Below are positions 33,617 through 44,689 of a DNA stretch of 64,000 bases, piece after piece. Where the stretch lies: positions 4,879,001 to 4,943,000 of the forward strand of contig OX359245.1 in NCBI GenBank assembly GCA_947179485.1. Direction: 5' to 3'. The translations under genes and the position numbers were made by a program. Numbering within the stretch: position 1 is the stretch's first letter; each line of letters starts with the position of its first letter. The notes beneath the pieces were generated by a model. The model saw nothing but the letters and a program-made list of their open reading frames with translations, ran no database searches and was not told where the DNA came from. Source of the stretch: Allacma fusca. Taxonomy: Eukaryota; Arthropoda; Collembola; Symphypleona; Sminthuridae.

Positions 33617-34837
33617 CTATTGCGAATCGAGGTTATCTCCAACGGGTCTCTCAGTGACAGTATTCACATTGACGAATTCGTGATTAACTTTAATTTTATA
33701 TCGAGACATTTTTAAGTGAGTCCGAATAAGACAGGAAATCATGGTACCAGCATATGCTACAGTTTTCCAAAAGGTTTTCTTCTCCTCATCATCCAAGTCA
33801 ATCAGATATCGCTCATCGGCAAGCAAGTACTCGACTTCGCCGCGAAATTCAAGAACTTTCTTGTTATGTCGTTTTAAAATTAACTCCAGGGCTTGTCCAA
33901 ACGTCAGATTTTGTACTTCCATAGTTAGCAATATAGAGTTATCAAAGCGTTTCCCGGTCTTTCTGGCCTCTTCCAGTTCTTTAAGCACACTCAATGAGTC
34001 GTTAAGCAAGTAGCCAAGAGTTCGGGCATATTGATACAGCCTCTGGAAGTAGTAGTTTGCACGTATGTTCTGTGTCGGATGTATTCCATCCAATACTAAA
34101 ACAAACTCAAGTGTAGGTTCCATCCCGACAGCTCGAGATCTCAGTTCGTTCCTTAATTCCAAATCAAGAAAGTGAGAGTTACCCTTGCTCCCGAACCATG
34201 TTTGCAATTCGTATGACTCTCTGAAAGTTCGAGCGAAACATGTCATTATTTCCGGAGTCACATCGAATTCCGATTTCATGTCTTCTATAACATCAAAATA
34301 CACGGCAAATGGTCCTACTTGAAGATGCGTGATTTCTTTTAAGGTCAGAAATAGTTGGTCCTGTTCGATATCCTCGATTGACTTAAACTTTAATAAGAAA
34401 ATTTTCTGGAGTAATCGACCGAGGGATTGGACAAAGTCTGAGTGCCTGGAGTGCCCTTCAATTCTCTCGCACAAATCGCCCAGTATGAAGGCGGTAACAA
34501 AGTAAACATTGTATATCAACATCTTACGGTAAGCTCGTGAGTTTATTCGTTCGTCTTCCGCCCATTTTGTGGTAAATGTTGCCATCCAGATACAGTCATT
34601 AATTAAAGGAGCAGGATCAACTTTATCTGGCCATTTGAAGCGCCTTGATATATATTTTGATACGTCCGCTGCTTGCTGATCAACCAGTGGTTGAAATTTG
34701 TCCAAATCTGATATCCATCGGTATGGCCAACAAAATGTGAAGTCTCCAGAATATTCAGATGCCTCGGGCTGAGTCAAATGTTTCTGATTGTTGCTGCTTT
34801 TAAATCTCCATTTACGAATCTGTCCTGAAAATTCCAT
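33617..34837 (-). CDS. Terpene synthase-like protein, copy 2 (uninterrupted)
   Basis: A single open frame of 406 aa from the ATG at 34837 (MEFSGQIRKWRF; an earlier non-ATG extension is disfavoured because copy 1 also aligns from this Met). It is a clear paralogue of copy 1 throughout. Class I terpene cyclase landmarks: aspartate motif region FILGDLCE (residues 117-124), sensor arginine R234 in RSRAVG, second metal motif NDSLSVLKE (N279, S283, E287), and C-terminal SRY. The first aspartate of the DDxxE motif is Gly120 here. In this family the aspartates bind catalytic Mg2+, so activity may be reduced or changed. The C-terminus is ~14 residues longer than copy 1. There are no introns, which would fit horizontal acquisition from a microbe or retroposition. 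The substrate is unknown. Confidence 0.78.
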   Translation of the reverse strand: MEFSGQIRKWRFKSSNNQKHLTQPEASEYSGDFTFCWPYRWISDLDKFQPLVDQQAADVSKYISRRFKWPDKVDPAPLINDCIWMATFTTKWAEDERINSRAYRKMLIYNVYFVTAFILGDLCERIEGHSRHSDFVQSLGRLLQKIFLLKFKSIEDIEQDQLFLTLKEITHLQVGPFAVYFDVIEDMKSEFDVTPEIMTCFARTFRESYELQTWFGSKGNSHFLDLELRNELRSRAVGMEPTLEFVLVLDGIHPTQNIRANYYFQRLYQYARTLGYLLNDSLSVLKELEEARKTGKRFDNSILLTMEVQNLTFGQALELILKRHNKKVLEFRGEVEYLLADERYLIDLDDEEKKTFWKTVAYAGTMISCLIRTHLKMSRYKIKVNHEFVNVNTVTERPVGDNLDSQ

Positions 34838-36445
34838 TTTCGATTGATCAAAAAACTCTGGTTGGCTAAACAAGGAATTGATCCCAGAGGATATTTGAGT
34901 GATTTTCTAATAAACAGTAAATTAAAATTAATAAAATGTTAACGCCCCGAATCCTGTCTTGCTGGTATAAGAAATAATTTCTTAATGAGACAGCTACAAC
35001 TATATATATACCAATATCATGTCAGAGTGATTCTCTGAAAATCACTACTTAAAATAGGAAGGACGTCCACTTGAATGGTGCTTGTGGTCAGCCACTTAAA
35101 TCCAGGAAATAATTTATTCTTCAATCGTTGTTCATTTAGATATCTTGTTTATGGCTTTGAAACTGGAATCAGAATCCGAATGCGTGAGAAATTTTGGATT
35201 GATAATTTCTGAGTAGTTTTCCTGTACACGGTGATTAATCACCGTGTATTTGATTTCTTCAGGTGTTGTTTTACTGATTACTTATATTTAGTCAACGACA
35301 AGTTCTGCCAACTCATAATGTTTTGAAGAATATGATTACTCAACTATTTTTAAGGGCTTTCGTGGAAGCCCTTTTATAGGTCCCTCTATATTAAGAATTA
35401 TGGGCATGAGTGTGGCGGGTAATTAGGCTGGGTTACAATAATTAAACACAAGAGCGAAGAAAGTGAAGAAAGCTTGAAGATAGAAGAATTTCTCATGGTG
35501 CCATATTTTCAGAGTCGATCTGGCGAGTGTAAAAAGTATTCCCAGACGCACGGCTTGTATCCAATATCAATTGGATTCATTCAAGTATAATATGCTTCTA
35601 AAAAAATATTGTGGCAATAGTACTCAAAAATGAAAAACCAGGGTCACAAGGCCAGAAAACACTTCAGTGTTCATGAAAATCAATTAAATTATAAACGCTT
35701 CCCTCCGAATTCCTGCCTCAAATTGTGGCTGGTACTGGTCGCATTAACCCAAAATTACGCCAAAAATGTTCTACAACTGCAGATGTGCTTTCAAATAATG
35801 ATCTGATCAGCTAATCATTACTTAAAAAGATGTTAAATTTCGTAAATAATTTTTGGCCAAGACGCATTTTTATTTTTACTCTAACTTTTGTTGCACCTGG
35901 GGCTGGGAATATTGACGTGAGTCAGTGAAACAAAGTTTAGGAAACCTATACAAACACTTTGTACCATGCAACTGGGAAAATCATTTATATATTGAGTGAC
36001 TGCCTTATATGGGCGGACGGGAGGACGGTTTTGAATCCCCCTGTATGGAATTCTAATAAGGGAGCGTTCATAAATTACGTCATTCAAATTTTGAAGATTT
36101 TTGACCCCCCCTCCCTCTAAATCACATACAAATCAAATTGCGCATAGCCCCCCCTCCATCATAACGTCATTTATTGTTGAAGCCGTCTTAGGTGTATATG
36201 GTGGTAAGGCAGGTGAGGTAGCAGTTGTCCTTGATTAAAGATTTCTGCGCGATATTTATATAGCTTCATGCTGTACTCTACATTCGTACTAGTAATTTAT
36301 TGCGAATCAAAGGGAATTATCTGAATAATAAGAAAACTACTCAGGTTTCCAAAATTTTGACGAAACTTAGAAAAAACGCGATCACGAGACGTCGTTGTCA
36401 GTGGGGAGTAAAAGAGCTTTTCTGGAATTGAACAAAATCTGCAAC
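34838..36445. other. Upstream region of copy 2, a palindrome and a Harbinger-like end
   Basis: A TATATATA box at 35001-35010 lies upstream of copy 2 on its strand, and sequence near 34840-35000 is shared with copy 1. A perfect 24-bp palindrome is at 35225-35248. TAA plus GGGAGCGTTCATAAATTACG at 36058-36080 is another end of the Harbinger-like family, with a weak partner near 36165. No coding exon is recognised before the REXO4-like gene. Confidence 0.45.
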
Positions 36446-37514
36446 ATGGACAATGCTGAGGAGGTAAGTAAAAAAGAGTATCATGTAATGTATTAGATTT
36501 AATATTTAAGAATATAAAGGCTGCACCAATTGGGCGTATGCACTTTAATATTCTGTACTCATAACTTAACTAATGAAATGTTTTGCTGCTTTACAGGAAG
36601 TTATCAATTGGGCAGCAGTAAAAACATTCGACGAAAAAAAGGTTTTCCTGAAGGCCTACTTCGATGCACTGTCTCCTGAGGAAATGAAATGGGCTCGAAA
36701 CATAGCGCAGCGTTACAAAAGAGGACATGACAAGAGAAAGAAGGAAAATAAGACAGGTGTCAAGACGACTGTCCAGGAAGTCAAGAAGAGCAACGTGCAA
36801 ACGCCTGAAAATTCATCAGTGCAGCCGTTGCTCTATACGTCTCCTTCCGGAGAGACAGTTGAAGGATGGTGGTCAAAATTTGAAAAATCTGAAGTTGTAA
36901 GTCTGGATTGTGAAATGGTGGCTGTAAAGAAAAGCGGAAAGTATGTGCAGGAAGCAGCTTTGGTCTCTGTGTGCAACTATAATGGAAAGGAGATCTACAA
37001 AGCTACAGTTAAGCACGCCAAGGATTCCTTCAAAGTAGATAAATACACTCTTGCAATCAATGGGATTAAATCAGACTCTTTGATTGACGGAAGGGAACTG
37101 GAAGATGTGCGAACCGACCTTGAAGAACTATTTGACCAGAAATTAATTTTAGGGTGCGCAGTTGCCGGTGATTTTAAATGCCTTGGGATGGAGAGTGGAG
37201 ACTATGACATATTTGACGTTCAGTGGGAATGGTACTGGCTTGATAATGACGGATCCAGAAAGCCATTTAAGCTTAAAGCTCTTTACAAGCATTTTTTCCC
37301 CACAGAGGCTTTCCAAGACGGAATTCACGACCCCTTTGTAGACGCTAAAGCGGTTATGAAAATATTCCGCTTTAAATATTTGATGGGCGAGAAAAAGGAT
37401 GCTTTTGCGTCCCGACTCAACCCTCAGGCGGTTCCAGACGGTGATATAGATAGGTTGCTTGTGCCCAAAGTTCAAAAAAATGTTCTTTCAAAGAATTCGT
37501 TTCGAATCGGTTAG
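36446..37514 (+). CDS. REXO4/ISG20-like DEDDh 3'-5' RNA exonuclease
   Basis: Two exons, 36446-36463 (MDNAEE) and 36597-37514, joined in phase 0 across a GTAAGT/TTACAG intron, give 311 aa. The first ~90 residues are basic and low complexity. The exonuclease domain follows: SLDCEM (Asp and Glu of motif I), VAGDFKCLG (motif II Asp) and IHDPFVDAKAVM (motif III His and Asp). All five DEDDh residues are present. Family members act in the nucleus or nucleolus on rRNA or other RNA ends. The motif I spacing and the short C-terminus fit REXO4 better than REXO1. The 3' end is duplicated at 41340-41436. Confidence 0.8.
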
Positions 37515-39050
37515 GTTTGTTGGAATGATGTATCATTAGTTAACTTTAATAAAATAACGAACAATTGTAAGCTGTGCACGTTGAATTAAACTGACAGGAA
37601 TTGAATTACTGAAGTTTCCCTATAAATAAAGTGCAATAGTTATTTCGTTTCGTGTGACTCTGTATTAGTTTTAGGATTGATTGCATAATTAATGTTAAAT
37701 GTTTGCAGTAACATTTTATAAAAGTCAAGTGCATTTGTTCTTTTGATCCGACTGAATTTTGGGCCATATCGTTGAAAAGCATTAAAGTTGAAGCGAAAAT
37801 TACAATATTTGCTAATTTTAAAATACTGACTGAAATTGTAATAACTTTATTTTAGATCGATTTTATCATAATATTGAAGGTGAAGTTGAAGTTAAAATAT
37901 TGTCATGCCGTAATATACGGAGTGAAATGGTAATGACAATGATTTTTTAGGTCGTAGTTGACCAATGTATTGAAGGTGAAGTTAAATTTGGAGTTGTCTC
38001 GTTACCCGAAAATGAGGGCGTTTAATAATTTAGCCAAAAAATTAGTGGCAGCTGATTTCTCCAGATTCTATTGCAAAGGTTCAGGACCAGGAGGAAAAAA
38101 GATGACAAAAAGGTCATTGGAGGTAACCACAAGCGCACATAAAAGAAGATTCAATTTCAATGCTTTGAAAAACTTGGTATTAACGATGGACAGCAAAAAA
38201 GCGCAAATTCCGGCCACGAAAGTATCCATGAGGGACAAATTGAAACAATGAACTCAACTTGAAATAACTGATCGCAACCTTCGAACTACAAGTTTATGGA
38301 CAAAAATTCTTCCAGATTCACAATACACTCAACAAATAGTGCATCTGTAATCTGTTCCCATTTTTATCAAAATCCGTATGGGGCTATTAAAGTATAGGTA
38401 CATACTTGTTCCGCAGCTTGGATCAAATGATTTGATCCATTGAATGATGACTGAAGGTTTGGAAAGTGTATTATGTCTTGACTTTAGGTATATTTGCAAT
38501 TATGGAGAAGGGTCGCAGAGGTTACCACATGAACACAAGCTGAAATTGGGAAGATTGGAGAATAGTTTTGTAACCTCGAAACAATGGGATAAGATAGGGG
38601 CTACCTGGAATGGCTCTGACGATCCAGGACATCGGCTCACTGGTGTTGACGTTACATGGACCTCCAGGCTGTGTGAGTAAACATATCAATTACAATTTAA
38701 TGATTGAATATTTCCTTATGTGAGAGCATTTTTAGTTAACATAGTTAAGTGGCGATTTCCTGTCAAGGAATTTTACGCAGTGACATATGTTAATTGCTAC
38801 CAGCCGATTTATTATCTTGAAGAATCATCACATAAGAGCCGCTGACTGTTTGAAAAACCAGTTTTATGAAGACCATGTTATGAAGATTGAGTATGTTCCA
38901 CTCTATCCCAACTGATTCTATAGTAATGAATCTCCTGAAAATGGAAACAGTGATGGGGGTAGTATTGAGTTGGATCCAGAGGAGCTCAATATTGATTATT
39001 ACAACCGGAGATTTTTCATTCATTGTTGAAATTCTTGTCGTGTCCAATTC
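37515..39050 (+). other. Region between REXO4-like gene and APEH remnant, with protein-like fragments
   Basis: Plus-strand fragments look coding but are broken. At 37960-38251 a 97-codon frame contains YCKGSGPGGKKM. At 38440-38680 a tryptophan-rich frame ends at a GTGAGT donor. At 38840-39010 acidic stretches such as ENGNSDGGSIELDPEELN occur with a stop between them. I recognise none. They may be earlier exons of the same decayed gene as the APEH remnant, or separate debris. Confidence 0.3.
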
Positions 39051-40774
39051 ACAGCAAACTTACTGCCTACTCGCAGTCTGGTCGAAGGAAAGCCGTCCTA
39101 GTTGAAGTCGGAAGTGGTAGCGATGCTTATGACATTTTACAGATTTGGTATCAAAATTCCATGGAGAAAACGTATGACTTGAAGGAACTTGGTGCTCATA
39201 AAGCCATTTATAGCTCCGGTGGGGCATGTCTCCTCATTTTCATTTTACTGCTTGTCGGTTTAATATTTTACTATTTGAGGTTTTTAAGTACAATGATGAT
39301 GATAACTCTCAGGCTCATGGGGTTCCACGATGGTTTGGAATCCAGAAGAAAAGAAAATATTGTACTTGGCTGAAAAAAAGTCCGCAAATCTGATCCATTT
39401 TTTACGTCGTACTCACGAAGAAAACTAGATGATCCGGACCCTGATGATAAAGAAAATATGGCTAGAGTAAGATTAGCCGAGCGGAATAATTCATAAATAT
39501 GGTGTAAAGTTTTCATGTACATTTCCTGATGTTGCAGGGTCATGAGTATGATTTTCGTCAAACCTGGAAAACAGTACAACACGATTGCAGTTGTTCTTGA
39601 TATTGACACAGACGGCTTTCGATATTTCACGCTTCCTAACAACGATTTTGCATGCGATCTTCAATGGGTTAGAAATAATTCCTTCTTTGGCCTTTCCTTA
39701 ACTGATTCTGTCTGGCGATTGGGCTTGATTTATTGTGCTAATCGTGAAAGCAGAATTTTTCAATGTGATGAACATGGACATCGTAAGTTGTATTTTTGGT
39801 TTCTCGTTTAATCAATCAGCTCTAGTCATTTAATTGCAGCAATTATTATTACTACATATTGTTTCTTTCAGGTTATTTAAGCGATTCTAAACGTGTTGCT
39901 CCCTGTCCTCGAGTTGCTCCGACCCAGGATTACGTAATTTGGCAGGATAGAGACGTTAAGCCCTCACGATTCGTCACGGAATATACTATCTCTGAAAATT
40001 TTCCCAACCTCTACTGATGCAAGATATGTGAGGGACATTTAATTTTATTTTTACAACTTTCTGTAGGGTGCTAATTAAGCTCTGATTTTGATAATTCGAT
40101 TGTTTGGTTTTGTTGTTTTATTATTTAGGAAGATAATAAACCGACTTTTAATCGGGCAGAGAAACACAGCATGGAGTACCCGCTGTTTATGATGGTTTTC
40201 CCAAATCTTGCTTTTCTAATGATGGGAATCACGCGTACTTCTTAACATCGTACAATGCAAGAAATTATCTATTACATATTCAACGACAGGCTGATAACTT
40301 AAGTAATATATTTGTTAATTATTCTTTAATAGTTCAATTGTTCAAGTCGCTCATTGGTGTAATCGTATACTTGATTTTTAATATACAGCAATCTCTGTGT
40401 CTGACAAGTTCCCAACCGATGTTCAAGCAATTTTGTCAGTGGGTAACGATTTCCTTCTTGTATCGTGCAACACTTCAACAAGAATCCCGTCTTTACAACT
40501 GATAGACATAAAAACAGGAGATTTTGGAAAAATCGAGCTGACAGAATCAGCTCCAATACACGAACCTGAACCTAAAGTTGTGATTATACCTGCTGAACTA
40601 CCACCAGATGAATTGATGCCACCTTCAATCTACATTGAACATGTTAGAGAAGAAACAATTCCTTTGATTGTGATACCTCACGGAGGGCCGCATGGAGTTC
40701 TTCCAAATAACTTTGATCACGATACTGTATACTTCACTAAACTCGGTAAAACTGTATTTTGTGTCGGGAATTAG
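39051..40774 (+). pseudogene. Acylaminoacyl-peptidase (APEH) remnant, N-terminal propeller only
   Basis: Successive plus-strand exons match the beta-propeller part of acylamino-acid-releasing enzyme: RRKAVLVEVGSGSD (about 39082), ILYLAEKK (39360-39382), TIAVVLDIDTDG and WRLGLIYCANRESRIF (39580-39770), CPRVAPTQDYVIW (39905-39945), and finally PLIVIPHGGPHG (40662-40697), the start of the hydrolase domain. Single-base frameshifts are needed within the A-rich runs near 39380 and 39570. The frame ends at a TAG at 40772-40774. The Ser-Asp-His catalytic domain that should follow is absent. APEH removes N-acylated residues from peptides; this copy cannot. Confidence 0.75.
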
Positions 40775-41487
40775 AATAAGAAATTGAAGTCTCTATTACG
40801 TATAATAGAGACTTGTGAATCTAATACGGGCAAATTTTTGGATTAAAATCGATAATCAGATAAGATCGTTTTAGATTCTAGATACCAAGAGTGGATGCAG
40901 AAATTCGGACCAAAAACAAAAAGATATGTTGCCCAACTCGGCTATTGCAAAAAAGTGTACATTTAGTATTTCCCTGATATGAAGAACCAGGTCGGGCTGT
41001 AAATGATTCCGTCAAAGGAAATAAACTCCTAGATTTTGGGTTCGGATTGTTGAAGTAGCTACCTAGATGCAAGTCTTACATAGGATCATATATTAGCAGA
41101 AGTGACCAACATCCCCTGCAAATTACCTTTGACAAAACTGCCACAATCAGGGGTTGAAGTCCTCTGAAACACATGGAACTGCTCCACTTTGATACCACAA
41201 CGACGAATTGACCTTAAAGTTTGACGAACTATCTATATCTATGGAAATAGTTTTGCCTCCAGCTGAATGATTTCCTTTAGACAAGAGATGTGTGATCAAC
41301 TGACTCAAGTGTGCATTTATTTACAAAATTGCATGTTATTCCAAGAATTCGTTACGAATCGGTTAGGTTCGTTGCACTGAATTTGTAAGATTAGTTAACT
41401 GTAAAACCGTAACGAAAAAATGTAAGTTGCTAAATATATTATCACGTTCTTTAAACTACATAATGATAATACAAATTGATGGCTGCA
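40775..41487. repeat. Duplicate of REXO4 3' end plus unassigned sequence
   Basis: Positions 41340-41436 resemble 37487-37580 (the last ~27 bases of the REXO4-like frame, its stop and 3' UTR): CAAGAATTCGT, CGAATCGGTTAGGTT and TTAGTTAACT recur in order. The rest of a second REXO4 copy is missing. An 11-bp-arm hairpin (AGTCTCTATTA / TAATAGAGACT) is at about 40785-40810. Confidence 0.6.
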
Positions 41488-42724
41488 CTACAAAGTAGGC
41501 GTATGCACATCATCATTTAGCCAATCTGTTTCAAATATAGGAGCATTCCAACTTTCCAGACAATCAATAATTGGAAAACTTTCGTCGTCTAAGACAACGG
41601 TCTCGTACATAACCTCGGTTACTTCAACCACCGTTGGCGTAGGTCTCGTTTTATGTACAATCATGTGTGCTTTTAAAGCAGTTTGAGAAGCGCAATAATA
41701 ATAACATGACTTGCATGTCCGAGAATTTAGTTTAGTGGTTACAGATGGACAGTATTGATCAAATGGTAGAATAGGTTTGGACTCGGACACAGGTTCCATC
41801 TTCTTAAGAGCCAGTCTGTGACACAGGTTTCCAAAAAAAGACTTTGAATCCTCCTCTTCTGTCAATTCACAAAGTTCCAGCCCAAAATCCCCCCGAGAAA
41901 ATAAAAGTGGAGCTGGTAGAAATCTGTCAGGAAGGAGATCAAAAATATTGCTCCGGAGAGGCGAACAACAGCTCTTGTCAAAACATTTCACGATCTGAAG
42001 TAAATACTGGGATTGTTTTACATGCTTCCAAATCCACTCTTGAGAAGGCTGTGTTGGATCTTCCTGACCTAAAAGCAAAGTGCAAACGCCGGTAGTACGT
42101 GCAGCCTTTGTTTTTAATCACTATTGACTTCAAATGTTCTAATTACCTTCACAAACTCGAGGGATAAACTCTGAAATTACTTCAAATCCATCAATTACGT
42201 TTTCATTCCAAACAGATGCCAATAACCTACCAGCATTCTCAAAATTCTGTTTTTCCAGCTCGCTATTCATTGTCCTTCCACTGCTGTCTAGATGTGATCC
42301 GAGTGAATCATGAGGAATAATTATTCCAGACAGATCTCGTGATAATGGAGCCATCCTTCGCTCAACAGGATTGAAAGCAGACAGACCAGGGGCGTAACAA
42401 CCCACAAAGAAAGCATCTAAATCATACCTGAAAAAGTGTTTGTAAGCCTCCAGAAGGGTTTTCGGATAACGTGGGTTCTCATCCGGCCCACCATCAGAAA
42501 GTATGATAACAATTGGTTTGACGGTCAAATATAGCTAAATAATATGTATATAAAACAAGTCTTCCTTCACTGTTGACATAAGCAAAGTAATATATTTTTG
42601 CTCCATCGTATTCACCGTACTTTAAATCAGATTGTTGGATATATTTTTTAGCTTTATAAAATGATCTGGGAATTTTCAGCGTAGTTTTTGAATGAGCCAA
42701 CGAAAAGTTTTTCGTATCTCCTCA
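41488..42724 (-). pseudogene. Partial transposon-derived gene (DGGPDENPR family), 5' part missing
   Basis: Minus-strand exons 42578-42724 (5' edge uncertain), 42147-42534 and 41488-42068 join in phase, with a short 43-nt intron between the first two. The second contains IILSDGGPDENPR and FNPVERRMAPLSRDLSG, then SHLDSSGRT and NFENAGRLL. The third contains WIWKHVKQSQYLLQIVKC, CCSPLRS, RFLPAPLL and a C2H2-like finger (CKSCYYYCASQTALKAHMIVH). I know this block order from uncharacterised, transposase-like proteins repeated in many invertebrate genomes; the acidic residues of DGGPDEN would suit a DDE-type catalytic site. The N-terminal region usual for such proteins is not found, so this is probably a fragment. 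Confidence 0.6.
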
Positions 42725-43277
42725 CTATAATTTCATGGCAATAAAACTGTAACTGCTTACTCACTACTCATAATATTAAATATTTGCACACACCTAATAA
42801 TCTAATCATACTCTTAATCTAACTTGCAATGCCGAGATTTTCGATCCAATTGAAAATATGAGTGAATTTTTATTAGAGAGATTTTCTTGCCCCAGTCTTT
42901 AATCCTGGTCAAATAAATGTTGCACAAAATGTTTTCAACCATCAAAAATTTTCTACCCCCTGAGGGTTTTCATTAACCAATAATTACACAGGAAATTAGT
43001 TTTACTAAGGTTAAAGGCCTGCTTAAAGGCGGGCTGCACCTCTTAGATCTCTATTAATTTGTTAAAACACATCGAGTTAAAATTAGGCCTCTTGCTTCGG
43101 GACTTCCTTGTAATATGACAGATGTCTCTTTTAAAGAATATGGTATCATTTACATTAAAAACACCCGTATATTGAAGTACTTAATTGTCAGTTACGGGTA
43201 CATCAAAACCTTGAACCTGTTTCTGTCAGGTACAACCCAGGCATCCTCAAATACGTACATACCTGAACACAACACCC
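42725..43277. other. Intergenic stretch, nothing recognised
   Basis: No coding exon, terminal repeat or array recognised, apart from a GGGTACA motif near 43196. That motif may be the left remnant of the GTACCC hAT-like family whose right end lies at 44690-44815. Confidence 0.3.
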
Positions 43278-44668
43278 TACCCAGTAAACAACAGTTGGTT
43301 TGCCTAACGTTAAAACGTGACGTTCCGCTTTTGACATCAAAAGCTAGGGTTGTATTAATGCTTGACCAATAACGTTATGGTGCTAACGCTTTGCTATCAT
43401 TTGCAACCCGCTTTCAAGAAACGGTTAAAAAGTCCCTTTCGAATAGCATTAGTGAAACGCTATAAAAAAGTAGTGCACAAACGTTCTCGTTCAACACTTC
43501 CATAACGCTAATTAAGCGCTAGAGTGAACGGACATGCGCGTGAACAAGGATGTATCAAATGAAACAGAGGGAAATCCAGACTGTCCGTTGAATTCAATTT
43601 CATCATGCCGTGTATGTGGAGTACTTACGTACAATTATTAGTTAATAAATGTTGGCACTAATTGTAAGAGTTTATTTTGACTGAAATTTTTCTAAAATTA
43701 AGTTATTCTAACATCATTTTCCCATACAAGACCTGGCAGTTGAAGCGGTCTCATCCAGGAATCACATTCAGCCTTGAGTGAAATGTAAGTACGTAGTCCG
43801 AAATTCTAATACATAATTGTTCTGGCATATATTTGTACCTACACTTATAATTAGATTGCTTGAAATTGTAGATTGTCGTTCTCATTTATATATTTATTAA
43901 CAGTTGGATAATATGTGAACATATATTTTTTTTCATAATTTCAGGGGACAGATTAGCAGAGGTACATACTGCTGATTCTATGTTGCTGATTGTGAGACTG
44001 GCCCTTAAATGGAACTGGAATTCCCGTGTATAATCATAAAGTAAGTATTTGTTATTATTGCAAGTTAGCTTGCCGAAATTGCTGTATTATGCATTTTATT
44101 CTCAGATTTCAGTAACATTGGAAAGACAATCCAAAATGAGAATTTAATGATGTAATTTTTCTATTTAATTTTTTGTTTTCAGAGCTCATCCCTTGACTGT
44201 CTTCCCTACAGATTCACAAGAAAATCAGTTCGAGAATACCAAATGGACTCTTTCTGGCTTCCTTGCGGACGGAGATTTACTTCCACGATTTTGTGTTATT
44301 ACTTTATTTTAATCTTGGTATGCATGTCTTTTAAAATATGGCTTTAATATTAAAAATAAAGACATGCGATAATGTAATAATTATGCTCACGTTTTGAAGT
44401 TATTTTAACTAAGAGTAGTATAAGCAGTAAAGAAGCAGTAATATTTTAATTGAATGTTATACAACCATTAAACGATTCACGTTTCATTAGTTAGTTGAAC
44501 GTTAGAATCTGACGTTGCAATAATCATAACCACCAGCGCTTGCAGAGCGCTACGCAAGCGGACATTTGAGCGTTTGTAAAACGCTAAGTTTAACGTTACG
44601 CCAACCATGCTAACGTTAGAATTGTGCATTGGTACAATTGTTCTGCAACGTTCGTGGTTTACTGGGTA
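43278..44668. mobile_element. TA-inserting non-autonomous DNA transposon (CCCAGTAAAC ends)
   Basis: The element 43280-44666 (1,387 bp) is flanked by TA at 43278-43279 and 44667-44668. It has 10-bp perfect inverted termini CCCAGTAAAC extended by a partly matching AACG-rich stretch. AACGTTA/TAACGCT motifs are subterminal at both ends. A GT/AG-bordered segment structure inside (around 43940-44310) has no long frame. No transposase is seen. Confidence 0.65.
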
Positions 44669-44689
44669 ATTTGTATTAAAATTTTGGGT

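Noticed and set aside
43940-44310. Possible spliced gene inside the TA-inserting element
   Set aside because: GT/AG signals are present but the joined segments give no sustained open frame.
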